Positions 8,801-17,062 of a DNA stretch of 45,285 bases are shown in pieces (the first letter of the stretch is position 1; each line of letters starts with the position of its first letter). The DNA is from an uncultured Chlorobiaceae bacterium. GTDB taxonomy: Bacteria; Bacteroidota; Chlorobiia; Chlorobiales; Chlorobiaceae. The translations under genes were made by a program, and so were the position numbers. The DNA is taken from contig CAIWUU010000194.1 in the NCBI GenBank assembly GCA_903915955.1, forward strand, positions 1 to 45,285. The letters run 5' to 3'. Under the pieces are notes generated by a model. The model searched no databases and had not been told where the DNA came from. It saw only the letters and a list, made by a program, of their open reading frames with translations.

Positions 8801-10668
8801 TTGATCTTGATGGAAAGACCACAACGAATTACCAGTGGGAGGAGAGTGTCGGCGGAGTATGGGTTGCTCTTGCCGCCGAGAACAATGCGACACTTTCAAT
8901 TCCTTCAGATCAGAGCTTTGTAGGTAAAGTTGTTCGCGTTGTAGCAACGACTGTTGATGAACTGGGTGGCACAACCGAGTTTGTCGGTGACGCACAGTCT
9001 ATTGCAAACGTCAATGATGCGCCAACAGGCACGGTAAAAATCAATGGTAATCCACAGGAGGGTCAGACATTGAGTGCTGCCAACACACTGGCTGATGCTG
9101 ACGGTCTTGGTCTTATCAGCTATCAGTGGAAGTCCGGAGGGGTAGATATCAGCGGCGCTACTGCGAGCAGCTACACGTTGACTCTGGCTGATGTCGGCAA
9201 AGTTATTACCGTTCTTGCAAGTTACATTGACGGGCAGGGTACGAGCGAGAGCGCAATCTCTCTGGCGACGGCACAGGTGACGGCAATTTCAGGACTCACG
9301 CTTACCGGAACTGCCGGAGCGAACGTATTGAGTGGCGGTACTGGTAGTGACGCACTCTATGGATTAGCTGGCAACGACAAGCTGAATGGTAATGCTGGCA
9401 ATGACACACTTGATGGAGGCACCGGTGCTGATACGCTTGCTGGCGGAGCAGGTAATGATACCTATGTCATTGACAATGCCCTGGACAAAGTTACCGAGAA
9501 TGCTGGCGAAGGCTCAGATCTGTTGCAGATCAACGTTGCCACTGCAGGCGGTACCGTTACCCTGACCAACAATGTCGAAAATGCAACAATTTTCAGCGCG
9601 GTTGCCTTCAATCTCACAGGCAATGCTCTTGGCAATGTTCTCACTGGTAATGCTGCGGCAAACGCTCTGAATGGTGGCGCTGGTGCAGACACCTTGATCG
9701 GTGGTGCCGGAAACGACACCTACACAGTCGATAGTACAGGCGACCTGCTCGTTGAGACAGTAAATGGCGGGACTGATCTCGTCAAGGTCAATATTGCTAC
9801 CGCAGGCGGCAGCTACACGCTTGCCGACAACGTCGAGAACGCCACACTTCAAAGCACGGTTGCATTCAATCTGATTGGCAGCTCTGTTGCAAATACCCTC
9901 ACCGGTAACGATGCGGCAAACTCGTTAACGGGTGCTGGAGGTAATGATATCCTGACTGGCGGCCAGGGGGTTGATACCTTTAATGTGGATGCCGATACAG
10001 ACACCATTACAGATCTTGGCAAAGGAGGGAGCGATATTATCAAGATATCAGAAGGTGCGATGGCCAATGCTGCCGTTAGTGTTAGCTGGACAGCTACCTC
10101 GGCTACAGCCAACAGTGGAACGGCAAACATTACGACCAATGGTCTTGGTGTCAACCTTGGTGCTGTTGTCACTGGTAATGGCTACAATGTGACCAATACG
10201 GGTCAGGGAACGACATTGACAGGATCGGGTTTAGCTGACCTTCTAAGTGGCAGCACAGGGAAAGATACCCTGATTGGAGGAAATGGCAACGATGTTCTCA
10301 ACGGAGGAAATGGCAACGACGCACTGACCGGTGGTGCGGGTAGTGATACCTTCCTGTTCTCTGCTGCAATCAGTAAGAACAATGTGGACGTGATTTCGGA
10401 TTTCCAGTCCGGCAGCGATAAAATCAGCCTGTTGTCAAGCCTCTTTGCGAATATCAAGGGTGCCGATGGAGTTTTTAATTCTGCCGACCTCCTGATTGGC
10501 GCAGGGGTAACAAAGGGATCCGTTTCTGGTAACGAGCATCTCATCTTTAGCACCTCTACCAAAGCACTTTATTATGATGCAGACGGCAGTGGAGCTGGTG
10601 CTGGTGCGCAGTTTGCTACACTGACTGGTGTTACCACGCTTGCGGATACCGATTTTATGGTGAGCTGA
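5812..10668 (+). CDS. Giant RTX protein with choice-of-anchor L, cadherin-like and Ig-like repeats (probable type I secreted adhesin)
   Basis: A 1618-residue mosaic extracellular protein. In order: a choice-of-anchor-L-type domain (residues ~12-245, with FDVVFGSDEFPEWV); a first block of calcium-binding RTX nonapeptides (~262-330, GGDDTVYAGGGDD pattern); an Ig-like module (~392-492); an alanine/leucine-rich helical stretch of unknown function (~492-686); a cadherin-like domain (~686-775, DPDGDVLAVSAIS and GDGTWSFIPDSGYTG); four Ig-like repeats of about 85 residues, three closely alike (DADGLG...QWQADG...SYTDG); a second RTX block (~1166-1400); a third (~1471-1545). The C-terminus, ending LADTDFMVS, resembles a type I secretion signal. 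There is no N-terminal signal peptide, as expected for that route. No transporter genes are nearby, so export components must be elsewhere. An adhesin or surface protein is likeliest; enzymatic function is not evident. Confidence 0.88.
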   Translation: MANPFTVFSGGNNSALTSALLAPNSGISINTSSLVLNASGSDAVNFYDGSLSGLGIGSGLLLTSGTTPGTNNTVGWFGKDNHVWQYLNGDTDINAVVASVFSSYSYDATTLSFDFTATDPTATSVSFDVVFGSDEFPEWVDQFVDCAVVMVNGVNYALFNHDPNHPLSVVSSNLAAGYFQDNAVDPSTGLSLLPIEYDGISHVLKIVAPINVGGGTNHIKIGIADTGDHIYDSGVFLANFSAGNIPGSGLVAPTDTCTESSDAVMGSTQDEYFDLLGGDDTVYAGGGDDIVVAGNGNDVVYGGSGNDELKGGSGDDCIDGGDGIADIVDYAGASIGYGITYNGVAGSFTITDSNTSFLSEGVDTLTNVEYVKFTDGFFELGVDGLKPATAIGTPPHINTVGTLAIGGIGSVGNTLTAMLNDADGISGPISYQWQISSDKGATWSDISGAVNNSYLLSNSDGDKRIQVTASYIDNDNQAEAPVSVSKEIFAPVVGDLTVTLMKLAAPAGTSVINPLTTLIKNAVDLGLSPNEAAFDIKAVLGIPAKVTLQSYDAYWVLQSLPSDPTALTVEKVAVQVAILTSLSDDDTGMNLTIAILNAAANNQTLNLADLNDLCFIFGVDPQGSLPDSVSVIFDRNKSMSDALADGGDVTKIENEWVDLCGINDTINSTSIADLSIHINQVPVGSASASLPVAQQDAVYTISSADLLQGYSDPDGDVLAVSAISADTGGYLQENGDGTWSFIPDSGYTGPVELTYTIGDTQGASITASQLFVVSSAPPANSNNAPTGAVAIIGEFTSGQTLSVDITTLADADGLGVVTFQWQADGVDIAGATGDTLVLGDAEVGTAISVITSYTDGYGTAESIGSNAIVVVASGTPNNTPIGEIIIFGDVTQEQTLMADITALEDADGLGEISIQWQADGIDISGATGSSYTLTQAEVGRIITVKASYTDGLGTGEIVLSLPTDAVVNIDDLASGTLSVSGAASEGGALVADLADVVDLDGKTTTNYQWEESVGGVWVALAAENNATLSIPSDQSFVGKVVRVVATTVDELGGTTEFVGDAQSIANVNDAPTGTVKINGNPQEGQTLSAANTLADADGLGLISYQWKSGGVDISGATASSYTLTLADVGKVITVLASYIDGQGTSESAISLATAQVTAISGLTLTGTAGANVLSGGTGSDALYGLAGNDKLNGNAGNDTLDGGTGADTLAGGAGNDTYVIDNALDKVTENAGEGSDLLQINVATAGGTVTLTNNVENATIFSAVAFNLTGNALGNVLTGNAAANALNGGAGADTLIGGAGNDTYTVDSTGDLLVETVNGGTDLVKVNIATAGGSYTLADNVENATLQSTVAFNLIGSSVANTLTGNDAANSLTGAGGNDILTGGQGVDTFNVDADTDTITDLGKGGSDIIKISEGAMANAAVSVSWTATSATANSGTANITTNGLGVNLGAVVTGNGYNVTNTGQGTTLTGSGLADLLSGSTGKDTLIGGNGNDVLNGGNGNDALTGGAGSDTFLFSAAISKNNVDVISDFQSGSDKISLLSSLFANIKGADGVFNSADLLIGAGVTKGSVSGNEHLIFSTSTKALYYDADGSGAGAGAQFATLTGVTTLADTDFMVS

Positions 10669-10999
10669 AGCTAAAGCAATAAGCTGCTCCGGCAACATTG
10701 CAATTTGCTTCTGGAGTATTCCCATCTTCCAACATGCAGCTTGTTGAGTTTGTTCCTGCGTCACTCTTTCATGAAAGGCAGCTTTGGTTTTTTACCCAGA
10801 ACGGCCTTTCATGAAATTATGATCTGTTTTTCTGATTGTATCAGTGAATTTTTTAGTGCATTAAACGCCTCTCACTCTCGTACAAACTCTCCCGAAACTG
10901 TAAATACGATTTTTTATTTTTAAAAAAACTATATTGAAAAAGTTGAAAATTGGGTAGTTGTACCAGCCTATTTTTCCGGCAAAAAACAGGAGCAGTGCT
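10669..10999. other. 331-bp gap between RTX gene and small cysteine protein
   Basis: No convincing gene is present; a 72-codon frame at 10705-10923 has no motif or ribosome site. The notable content is a pair of perfect 13-bp inverted repeats (10767-10816, listed separately). No clear terminator with a U-tract follows the RTX gene. Confidence 0.55.
10767..10816. repeat. Perfect 13-bp inverted repeat downstream of the RTX gene
   Basis: TTTCATGAAAGGC (10767-10779) and GCCTTTCATGAAA (10804-10816) are exact reverse complements separated by 24 bp. Each arm itself contains the palindrome TTTCATGAAA, so that 10-mer is present twice as a direct repeat. There is no T-run after either arm, so a standard terminator is unlikely. 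It could be a protein-binding pair or an mRNA 3'-end stem. Confidence 0.55.
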
Positions 11000-11260
11000 A
11001 TGAGTTGGGGTATTGGAAGTGAACAAAAACGCAAAGATATTAAGGAACTGATGGATATTGCCTCCAGAATCGTGCAGGAGAATCCGAATCACGTCAACGA
11101 GGTAACAAAAAGCAAGAACGACTGCTGGATGGAGCAGATGTACCTCATGCAGCGTTGTGATTTCTGTGATCTCTCGCCAGATTGTCCAACCAGAGAAGAG
11201 CAGGAGTGGCAGGATTACCTCAAAAAAAACAACATCGTCATTGAAAAAAATCCTGATTAA
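11000..11260 (+). CDS. Small cysteine-containing protein of unknown function
   Basis: This 86-residue soluble protein begins MSWGIGSEQKRKDIKELMD. The start at 11000 is supported by an AGGAG ribosome site nine bases upstream; a longer frame from 10958 lacks one. The N-terminal half is predicted helical. The C-terminal half has four cysteines in the pattern C-x10-C-x2-C-x5-C (CWMEQMYLMQRCDFCDLSPD followed by CP), which could bind a metal or an iron-sulfur cluster. It is followed after 206 bp by korAB on the same strand. I do not recognise the family, and no function is assigned. Confidence 0.72.
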   Translation: MSWGIGSEQKRKDIKELMDIASRIVQENPNHVNEVTKSKNDCWMEQMYLMQRCDFCDLSPDCPTREEQEWQDYLKKNNIVIEKNPD

Positions 11261-11466
11261 AACTGTCGAGAACTTGTTTTAATCCCCTTTTTTTCTTAAA
11301 ATGGTTTATTGAAGAGGGCTATTTTGCTTTTTAGCTTTGCCTTCTCATTTACTCACCCAGCATACATTTCACCAAAGAACAAATCAATGAGCGTCGTCCC
11401 ACGATGTTCATCGGTGCAATTTGTTATTGGTCTTTACCAACTTTGAAAAGTAATTAACAGGGAACA

Positions 11467-13353
11467 ATGACTGATACCATCAAATCAACCAAGCAGGTCA
11501 ATGTAACATCGAAAACCAGTGTTTCTGTGCTTTTTGCAGGAGACTCGGGTGACGGTATGCAGTTGACTGGTACCCAGTTCGCCAATACTGTAGCGAGTCA
11601 TGGAACAGAACTCAATACGTTTCCAAATTTTCCTTCAGAAATCAGAGCTCCTGCGGGCACGATTGCTGGTGTATCAGGATTTCAGCTCCAGTTCAGCAGC
11701 AAACCAGTCTACACCCCTGGTGCACGCTTTGATGTTATGGTTGCCATGAACTCAGCGGCTCTGAAAGCAAATCTGAAAGACCTGCACCGTGGTGGCATCA
11801 TTATTGCTGGCACTGAAGGTTTTGATGAAAAAAACCTCAAGCTTGCTGGCTATCCTGAAGGGGCGAATCCACTCGAAGATGGTTCTTTAAGCAACTATAT
11901 CCTTTTTCCTGTCCCAATTCTGCAGCTTACCCGTGAAGCGCTCAAAGAGAGCGGCCTCAGCAGCAAGGAGATTGACCGATGCAAAAATATGTTTGTGTTA
12001 GGCCTGCTCTATTGGCTCTACACACTGCCGCTTGAGGGAACATTTGAAACACTGCGTGCCAAATTCCAGAAGAATGTTCACATGGCCGAAGCGAACATCA
12101 GAGCTGTAAAGGCTGGCTATTTCTTTGGCGATGAAACTGAGCTCTTTGCAAACCTGGGTCGTTTCGATATTGCACCGCAAAAACAGCATGGCATCTATCG
12201 CAGGGTCACAGGCAACGAAGCCTGTGCCATAGCTCTGACCGCAGCATCCAAAAAGGCCGGTCTGAAACTTTTCCTTGGCTCATACCCCATTACGCCAGCA
12301 ACGGAGATTCTTTCGACTTTGGCTAAAAAGAAAAAATATGGTGTCAAAACGTTTCAGGCTGAAGATGAAATCGCAGGTATTGTGAGCAGCATCGGAGCGG
12401 CTTATGGTGGAGCCCTTGCTGCAACAAACACCTCTGGACCGGGACTTGCGCTGAAAACCGAAGCTCTCGGCCTGGCTGTCATTCTTGAACTACCGCTGGT
12501 GGTGATCAATGTTCAGCGTGGCGGCCCATCAACCGGCCTTCCAACAAAGCCGGAGCAATCTGATCTTTTCATGGCCATGTACGGCAGACATGGGGAGGCT
12601 CCACTTCCGGTTATTGCTGCCAGCTCTCCTGTTGACTGCTTCTACTGCACTTATGAAGCCGCAAGAATTGCAGTAGAGCACATGACTCCAGTTATCTGTT
12701 TAACTGATGGCTATCTTGCTCTCAGCTCAGAACCATGGAAAGTCGAAAGTCCGGATAATCTTGCTCCAATAACCCCGAGATTTCACCTTCCAAGAAAACC
12801 TGAAGATCCGCCGTTCCTTCCTTACAAGCGTGACGATCGCCTGGTTCGCGCATGGGCAATACCCGGGACAAAGGGGCTGGAACATCGTATCGGCGGACTC
12901 GAAAAGCAGAATGAAACCGGCAATGTCTCCCATGACCCGCAAAATCATGAGTTGATGACGAAGCTTCGTGCCGAAAAAATTGCACAGATTGCTGAATCCA
13001 TTCCTCTTCAATCTATTGATAATGGACCAGAAAAAGGAGATCTGCTCGTCCTTGGATGGGGCTCCTCCTATGGCGCCATTAAAACCGCTGTTGAGCAAGC
13101 CATTGAAAAGGGTTACAGCGTGGCTCATGCTCACTTGCGCTATATTCATCCATTTCCGAAAAATCTCGGGGAGATTCTCGGCAACTACAAAAGAATACTT
13201 ATCCCCGAGCTCAACAACGGGCAGCTTATCCATATTATCCGTGACACTTTCCTGATAGCGCCACAGGGATTTACCAAGGTACAGGGAGTCCCGTTCAATG
13301 AAATGGAATTATTGATTAAAATTACAGACACCATAAAGGAGCTTCAATCATGA
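11467..13353 (+). CDS. korA: 2-oxoglutarate:ferredoxin oxidoreductase, alpha subunit (fused gamma-alpha)
   Basis: The subunit works with KorB to carboxylate succinyl-CoA to 2-oxoglutarate using reduced ferredoxin, a key step of the reverse TCA cycle in green sulfur bacteria. The N-terminal ~200 residues are the gamma domain ([18 protein letters not shown]). The pyrimidine-binding alpha domain starts near residue 245 ([11 protein letters not shown], then QAEDEIAGI and [10 protein letters not shown]). [17 protein letters not shown] is typical of the 2-oxoacid oxidoreductase family. The 628-residue length fits the fused form. An AGGGA ribosome site precedes the ATG. It overlaps korB by four bases (ATGA), which suggests translational coupling. 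Confidence 0.95.
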   Translation: MTDTIKSTKQVNVTSKTSVSVLFAGDSGDGMQLTGTQFANTVASHGTELNTFPNFPSEIRAPAGTIAGVSGFQLQFSSKPVYTPGARFDVMVAMNSAALKANLKDLHRGGIIIAGTEGFDEKNLKLAGYPEGANPLEDGSLSNYILFPVPILQLTREALKESGLSSKEIDRCKNMFVLGLLYWLYTLPLEGTFETLRAKFQKNVHMAEANIRAVKAGYFFGDETELFANLGRFDIAPQKQHGIYRRVTGNEACAIALTAASKKAGLKLFLGSYPITPATEILSTLAKKKKYGVKTFQAEDEIAGIVSSIGAAYGGALAATNTSGPGLALKTEALGLAVILELPLVVINVQRGGPSTGLPTKPEQSDLFMAMYGRHGEAPLPVIAASSPVDCFYCTYEAARIAVEHMTPVICLTDGYLALSSEPWKVESPDNLAPITPRFHLPRKPEDPPFLPYKRDDRLVRAWAIPGTKGLEHRIGGLEKQNETGNVSHDPQNHELMTKLRAEKIAQIAESIPLQSIDNGPEKGDLLVLGWGSSYGAIKTAVEQAIEKGYSVAHAHLRYIHPFPKNLGEILGNYKRILIPELNNGQLIHIIRDTFLIAPQGFTKVQGVPFNEMELLIKITDTIKELQS

Positions 13354-14375
13354 CCGATACAACAACAATACCAGTCTTGCCAGTACTGATTGCAAAAGAT
13401 TTTGCTTCGGATCAAGAGCCAAAATGGTGTCCCGGCTGTGGAGATCATGCCGTGCTGCAGCAACTGAAAAATGTTTTACCTGAACTTGGTATTGCACCCG
13501 AAAACATTGTGTTTGTTTCTGGTATAGGATGCTCATCCCGCCTCCCTTATTATATTGCCACATACGGCGTTCACGGCATTCACGGCAGAGCGCTCCCTAT
13601 GGCAACAGGACTGAAAGTTTCACGACCGGAATTGAGTGTATGGGTTGGAACCGGTGATGGCGACGCGCTCTCAATTGGAGGAAACCACTTTATTCATACA
13701 CTAAGAAGAAATCCTGACCTGAATGTGGTACTCTTCAACAATGAGATATACGGTCTCACGAAGGGGCAGTATTCTCCAACATCAAAAATTGGCTTGAGAA
13801 CCGCTACCTCTCCATCGGGAGTTATTGATCAGCCATTTAATACGGCGGCTCTTACGATTGGGTCTGGTGGATCATTCTTTGCAAGGGCCTTTGACCGCGA
13901 CGGAAAATTCCTTCGCTCGATACTGAAACGCGCCGCACTTCATAAGGGAACATCGCTGGTAGAAATTTATCAGAACTGCCCTATTTTTAACAACGGTGCC
14001 TTTGAAGCATTTGCCACTCCCGACAATAAAGCCAGTAACACGGTCTATCTGGAACAGTCGAAACCTCTTGTTTTCGCAAAAGGAAAACGGGGTATTCTGC
14101 TTGACGGATTCAAGCCAATCGTTGTCGATCTGGACAAAGAGGGCATTTCAACCAGTGACCTCTGGATTCATGATGAAACAGATATTAACAAAGCATCCAT
14201 TCTTGCTCACTTCGCTGATGAGGAGTCTCTGCCAAGACCTTTCGGCGTTTTCTATGCCAAAGAGCGAATCACCTATGAAGATGCTCTGACTGCACAGATC
14301 GCCGACGCCCAGAAAAATGGATTTGGAACCTTTGAAGAGCTGCTTAAAGGTGACCACTCTTACGAAATCAAGTAA
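13350..14375 (+). CDS. korB: 2-oxoglutarate:ferredoxin oxidoreductase, beta subunit
   Basis: This 341-residue subunit carries the thiamine diphosphate site. The sequence shows [11 protein letters not shown] near residue 27, the [11 protein letters not shown] element, and the TPP/Mg motif [15 protein letters not shown] ending in [11 protein letters not shown]. There is no separate 8Fe ferredoxin domain. CPGCG plus GIGC supply cysteines of the kind that bind the single [4Fe-4S] cluster in two-subunit KorAB enzymes. Translation starts within the korA stop. The transcript ends at a strong hairpin terminator at 14391-14420. Confidence 0.95.
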   Translation: MTDTTTIPVLPVLIAKDFASDQEPKWCPGCGDHAVLQQLKNVLPELGIAPENIVFVSGIGCSSRLPYYIATYGVHGIHGRALPMATGLKVSRPELSVWVGTGDGDALSIGGNHFIHTLRRNPDLNVVLFNNEIYGLTKGQYSPTSKIGLRTATSPSGVIDQPFNTAALTIGSGGSFFARAFDRDGKFLRSILKRAALHKGTSLVEIYQNCPIFNNGAFEAFATPDNKASNTVYLEQSKPLVFAKGKRGILLDGFKPIVVDLDKEGISTSDLWIHDETDINKASILAHFADEESLPRPFGVFYAKERITYEDALTAQIADAQKNGFGTFEELLKGDHSYEIK

Positions 14376-14390
14376 ATAAAGAAGTTGAGC

Positions 14391-14420
14391 AAAAAAGCCA
14401 GCGTTCATGCTGGCTTTTTT
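14391..14420. terminator. Bidirectional intrinsic terminator between korB and accA
   Basis: The stem AAAAAAGCCAGC (14391-14402) pairs with GCTGGCTTTTTT (14409-14420) around a six-base loop. The A-run before and T-run after let it end both korB (plus) and accA (minus), which converge here. Confidence 0.9.
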
Positions 14421-14433
14421 GTTTCCTCTACAC

Positions 14434-15441
14434 CTATACCTCCTCGTTCCAGACACCCATAGCCGAAAACTTTTCTATCCGGTCATGCACAAGTTCTGCA
14501 GGATCTTTTGACAGAAGCACTTTCAACTCCTCGACAAGAATACTTTTCAGGGTAGCCGCCATTGTATCGGGAGCAGTATGAGCTCCGCCCAAAGGTTCAG
14601 GAATAATCCTGTCAATAATTCCCTGCCCAAGAAGATCCTCTGCGGTGAGCTTCAGAGCTTCTGCGGCCTGTTCTTTATAAGTCCAACTTCGCCAGAGAAT
14701 CGATGAGCAGCTTTCTGGCGAAATCACGGAATACCAGCTATTTTCAGCCATGATAATTCTATCGCCAACACCGATGCCAATTGCTCCACCGCTCGCACCC
14801 TCACCGATAATCACACAGATAATCGGTACCGTCAGCTTTGCCATTTCAAAAAGATTTCGGGCAATTGCCTCAGCCTGCCCACGCTCCTCAGCATCTATAC
14901 CGGGAAATGCTCCCGGAGTATCAATCAAGGTAATAACCGGTTTTCGAAATTTTTCAGCGAGCTTCATCAATCGGAGCGCCTTGCGATACCCTTCAGGTTG
15001 TGCCATACCAAAATTCCTGAAAAGATTCGATTTGGTGTCACGACCTTTCTGATGGCCAATAATCATAACTGGTTGAGAAAACCCTGACGAACTCTCTTCA
15101 ATACGGGCAAAACCACCGACAATAGCCTTGTCATCGCTGAAATGCCGGTCACCTGCAAGTTCAACGAACTCTTTCGTCATCATGCAAATGTAATCCAGCG
15201 TATAGGGCCTTTCGGGATGACGCGCAAGCTGCACTCTCTGCCAGCGAGTAAGATTTTTATAAATGGAGCGACGAAGAGCGTCGACTTTAAGCTCAAATGT
15301 CTCTATCTCACGATGAAGTACCTCAGTTTCTGATAGAGTCTGCTCCCTTGTGCTGCTCCTGAGACACTGTCGCATCTCTTCGAGCTTGGCCTCCAGCTCA
15401 AAGAGTGGTTTTTCAAAATCAAGGACAACTTTTGTCGCCAT
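14434..15441 (-). CDS. accA: Acetyl-CoA carboxylase carboxyltransferase subunit alpha
   Basis: AccA pairs with AccD to move the carboxyl group from carboxybiotin to acetyl-CoA, making malonyl-CoA for fatty acids. The 335 residues carry the crotonase-like carboxyltransferase fold, with [20 protein letters not shown] near the middle and [18 protein letters not shown], which forms the oxyanion/CoA site. The N-terminal region ([18 protein letters not shown]) is the usual AccA coiled-coil start. It is divergent from efp-accB-accC on the other side of a broken HU gene, so three of the four carboxylase genes are within 4 kb. accD is not in the window. Confidence 0.95.
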   Translation of the reverse strand: MATKVVLDFEKPLFELEAKLEEMRQCLRSSTREQTLSETEVLHREIETFELKVDALRRSIYKNLTRWQRVQLARHPERPYTLDYICMMTKEFVELAGDRHFSDDKAIVGGFARIEESSSGFSQPVMIIGHQKGRDTKSNLFRNFGMAQPEGYRKALRLMKLAEKFRKPVITLIDTPGAFPGIDAEERGQAEAIARNLFEMAKLTVPIICVIIGEGASGGAIGIGVGDRIIMAENSWYSVISPESCSSILWRSWTYKEQAAEALKLTAEDLLGQGIIDRIIPEPLGGAHTAPDTMAATLKSILVEELKVLLSKDPAELVHDRIEKFSAMGVWNEEV

Positions 15442-15525
15442 AGTGCTGCAAGATTAATTATAAAAAGCCCGACCGGCCTGAGCTTATGATGGGCTTTACA
15501 AGAGAAAAAACAAAATATCACAATA

Positions 15526-15752
15526 TCAATAACCTATCTCTTCTTTTAACGCTTTATCGGGTTTATACTTGACAACTTTTTTGGCTGAAATGGTATTTCG
15601 ACCCTTTCGTTCAGCTCTGACACCAAACGCAAACGTCCCGAAACCAACAATCGCAACCCCGCCCATGCCGTATCAATAGTAAGAGCCGAACTGAGAGCAC
15701 GTACAGCCTTAACCCCTTGAAATCTGCCCGGCAATTTTCATTACTGATTCAT
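15526..15752 (-). pseudogene. Degenerate HU/IHF-type DNA-binding protein gene
   Basis: The minus strand encodes recognisable HU pieces in different frames. The C-terminal piece is continuous: [20 protein letters not shown] and then [20 protein letters not shown], ending at a TGA at 15526-15528. This is the beta-arm region of HU, though the arm tip is shortened. The preceding helix [15 protein letters not shown] lies in another frame, and the start region (ATG at 15750-15752, then VMKIAGQISRG) needs one more frame change, with TAA and TGA stops right after ATG-AAT-CAG. Total length is 227 bp, against ~270 for an intact gene. It is therefore most likely a decaying pseudogene. A sequencing error could explain one shift but not the shortening. 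Confidence 0.78.
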
Positions 15753-15976
15753 CTTTTTACATGGAGAACACTCTTGTTATTGACAAAACGCACCACCCGA
15801 ACGAATAGAAAAAACCTCACCGAATTTAAACAGTAGAGAACAAACATGCAATGGCTTTTTAACCATTCTCGATGATATGGATAATGAATACTCAGTAATT
15901 GGTATTAGTCTTAGACTGTGTTATATTTGAGTTCACATTTTTATTATTAAGTGTACAAGACATTTTTTCCCGGCTT

Positions 15977-16543
15977 ATGATTTCTATCAGTAATGTTTCG
16001 AAAGGTTCAATTATCCGCTTCAAGGGAGAGCCTCATAGTATTGAGAGCCTTATGCATCGGACTCCTGGCAACTTGCGTGCATTTTATCAGGCAAATATGA
16101 GAAACCTTAAATCAGGCAGAAACGTCGAATACCGCTTCAGTGCCAGTGAATCGGTTGATCTGATTGTCACTGAACGCAAACAATATCAGTACCTTTACCG
16201 TGACGGTAGCGACTTTGTCATGATGGACAATGATACCTTTGACCAGATTAATGTTCCGGAGCTTGCCATAGGATCTTCGTCCCGTTTTCTCAAGGATGGA
16301 ATCACCGTAACAATAGTCTTTTCCGACGATGGCGCTATTCTTGAGGTTGAACTTCCTACTTTTGTTGAACTTGAGGTAACTGAAACCAGCCCGGCCTCTA
16401 AGGACGATAGAGCAACCAGCGGAACAAAACCAGCAATAGTGGAAACAGGAGCTGAAGTTAGCGTCCCGATGTTTATACAGATCGAAAGCGTTATTCGAGT
16501 CGACACTCGTACCGGGGAGTACATAGAAAGAGTAAAAAAGTAG
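15977..16543 (+). CDS. efp: Elongation factor P
   Basis: EF-P binds between the P and E sites and helps ribosomes make peptide bonds at proline runs. The 188-residue length from the ATG at 15977 ([20 protein letters not shown]) is the normal family length; the open frame starting at 15899 adds an unconserved leader. Three beta-barrel domains are expected, and the C-terminal signature [17 protein letters not shown] is clear. The domain I tip reads [12 protein letters not shown]. In E. coli the equivalent loop is KPGKGQAF with the modified Lys34; here the aligned residue is Asn32. It is first of an efp-accB-accC run. Confidence 0.95.
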   Translation: MISISNVSKGSIIRFKGEPHSIESLMHRTPGNLRAFYQANMRNLKSGRNVEYRFSASESVDLIVTERKQYQYLYRDGSDFVMMDNDTFDQINVPELAIGSSSRFLKDGITVTIVFSDDGAILEVELPTFVELEVTETSPASKDDRATSGTKPAIVETGAEVSVPMFIQIESVIRVDTRTGEYIERVKK

Positions 16544-16596
16544 ATACATGCTGATGATTGGCCAGAACACCTGTTTATAACCTAAGTAACATTATC

Positions 16597-17043
16597 ATGA
16601 ACTTTAACGAAATCAAACAGCTTATTGACATTGTCAATAGCTCAGACCTTCAGGAAACCGTCATTGAGGATGGAACCTTTAAGATTATCCTGAGGCGTTC
16701 TTCCTCTGCTGCGATTTCTGTACAGGCAGCGTCAACATTACCGGCACAGCCACAGGCTCCGGTTGCTATGGGAACTACGGTAACAAAGGCTGCACCAGTG
16801 TCGGGCCTTATCGACTCACGTTCGCCTATTGTTGGAACATTCTATCAATCATCATCACCTGATTCGCCGCCATTTGTTGCGATCAATGACATCGTGAAGA
16901 AAGGTGATGTTCTCTGTATTATCGAAGCCATGAAACTGATGAACGAGATTGAAGCAGAAGTTTCAGGCACAATTGTTGAAATTCTTGTTGAAAACGGACA
17001 GGCGGTTGAATATGATCAGCCACTATTCCGGATTAAACCATAA
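16597..17043 (+). CDS. accB: Biotin carboxyl carrier protein of acetyl-CoA carboxylase
   Basis: A 148-residue carrier whose biotin swings between AccC and the AccAD carboxyltransferase. The ATG at 16597 ([17 protein letters not shown]) is the standard BCCP start; the frame open from 16558 is an unconserved extension. After an Ala/Pro/Gln linker (~res 45-75), the biotinyl domain starts at [19 protein letters not shown]. The biotin acceptor is the lysine of [10 protein letters not shown], about residue 113. It follows efp after 53 bp and precedes accC by 19 bp. Confidence 0.95.
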   Translation: MNFNEIKQLIDIVNSSDLQETVIEDGTFKIILRRSSSAAISVQAASTLPAQPQAPVAMGTTVTKAAPVSGLIDSRSPIVGTFYQSSSPDSPPFVAINDIVKKGDVLCIIEAMKLMNEIEAEVSGTIVEILVENGQAVEYDQPLFRIKP

Positions 17044-17062
17044 TCATTCATTACATAAAGCT

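Noticed and set aside
9307-10440. DNA direct repeats as a CRISPR array or tandem repeat locus
   Set aside because: The repeats are in-frame codons for RTX nonapeptides and related modules, not spaced identical repeats. No CRISPR array was seen in the window.
10705-10923. 72-codon frame after the RTX gene
   Set aside because: No ribosome site or motif; it overlaps the inverted repeat.
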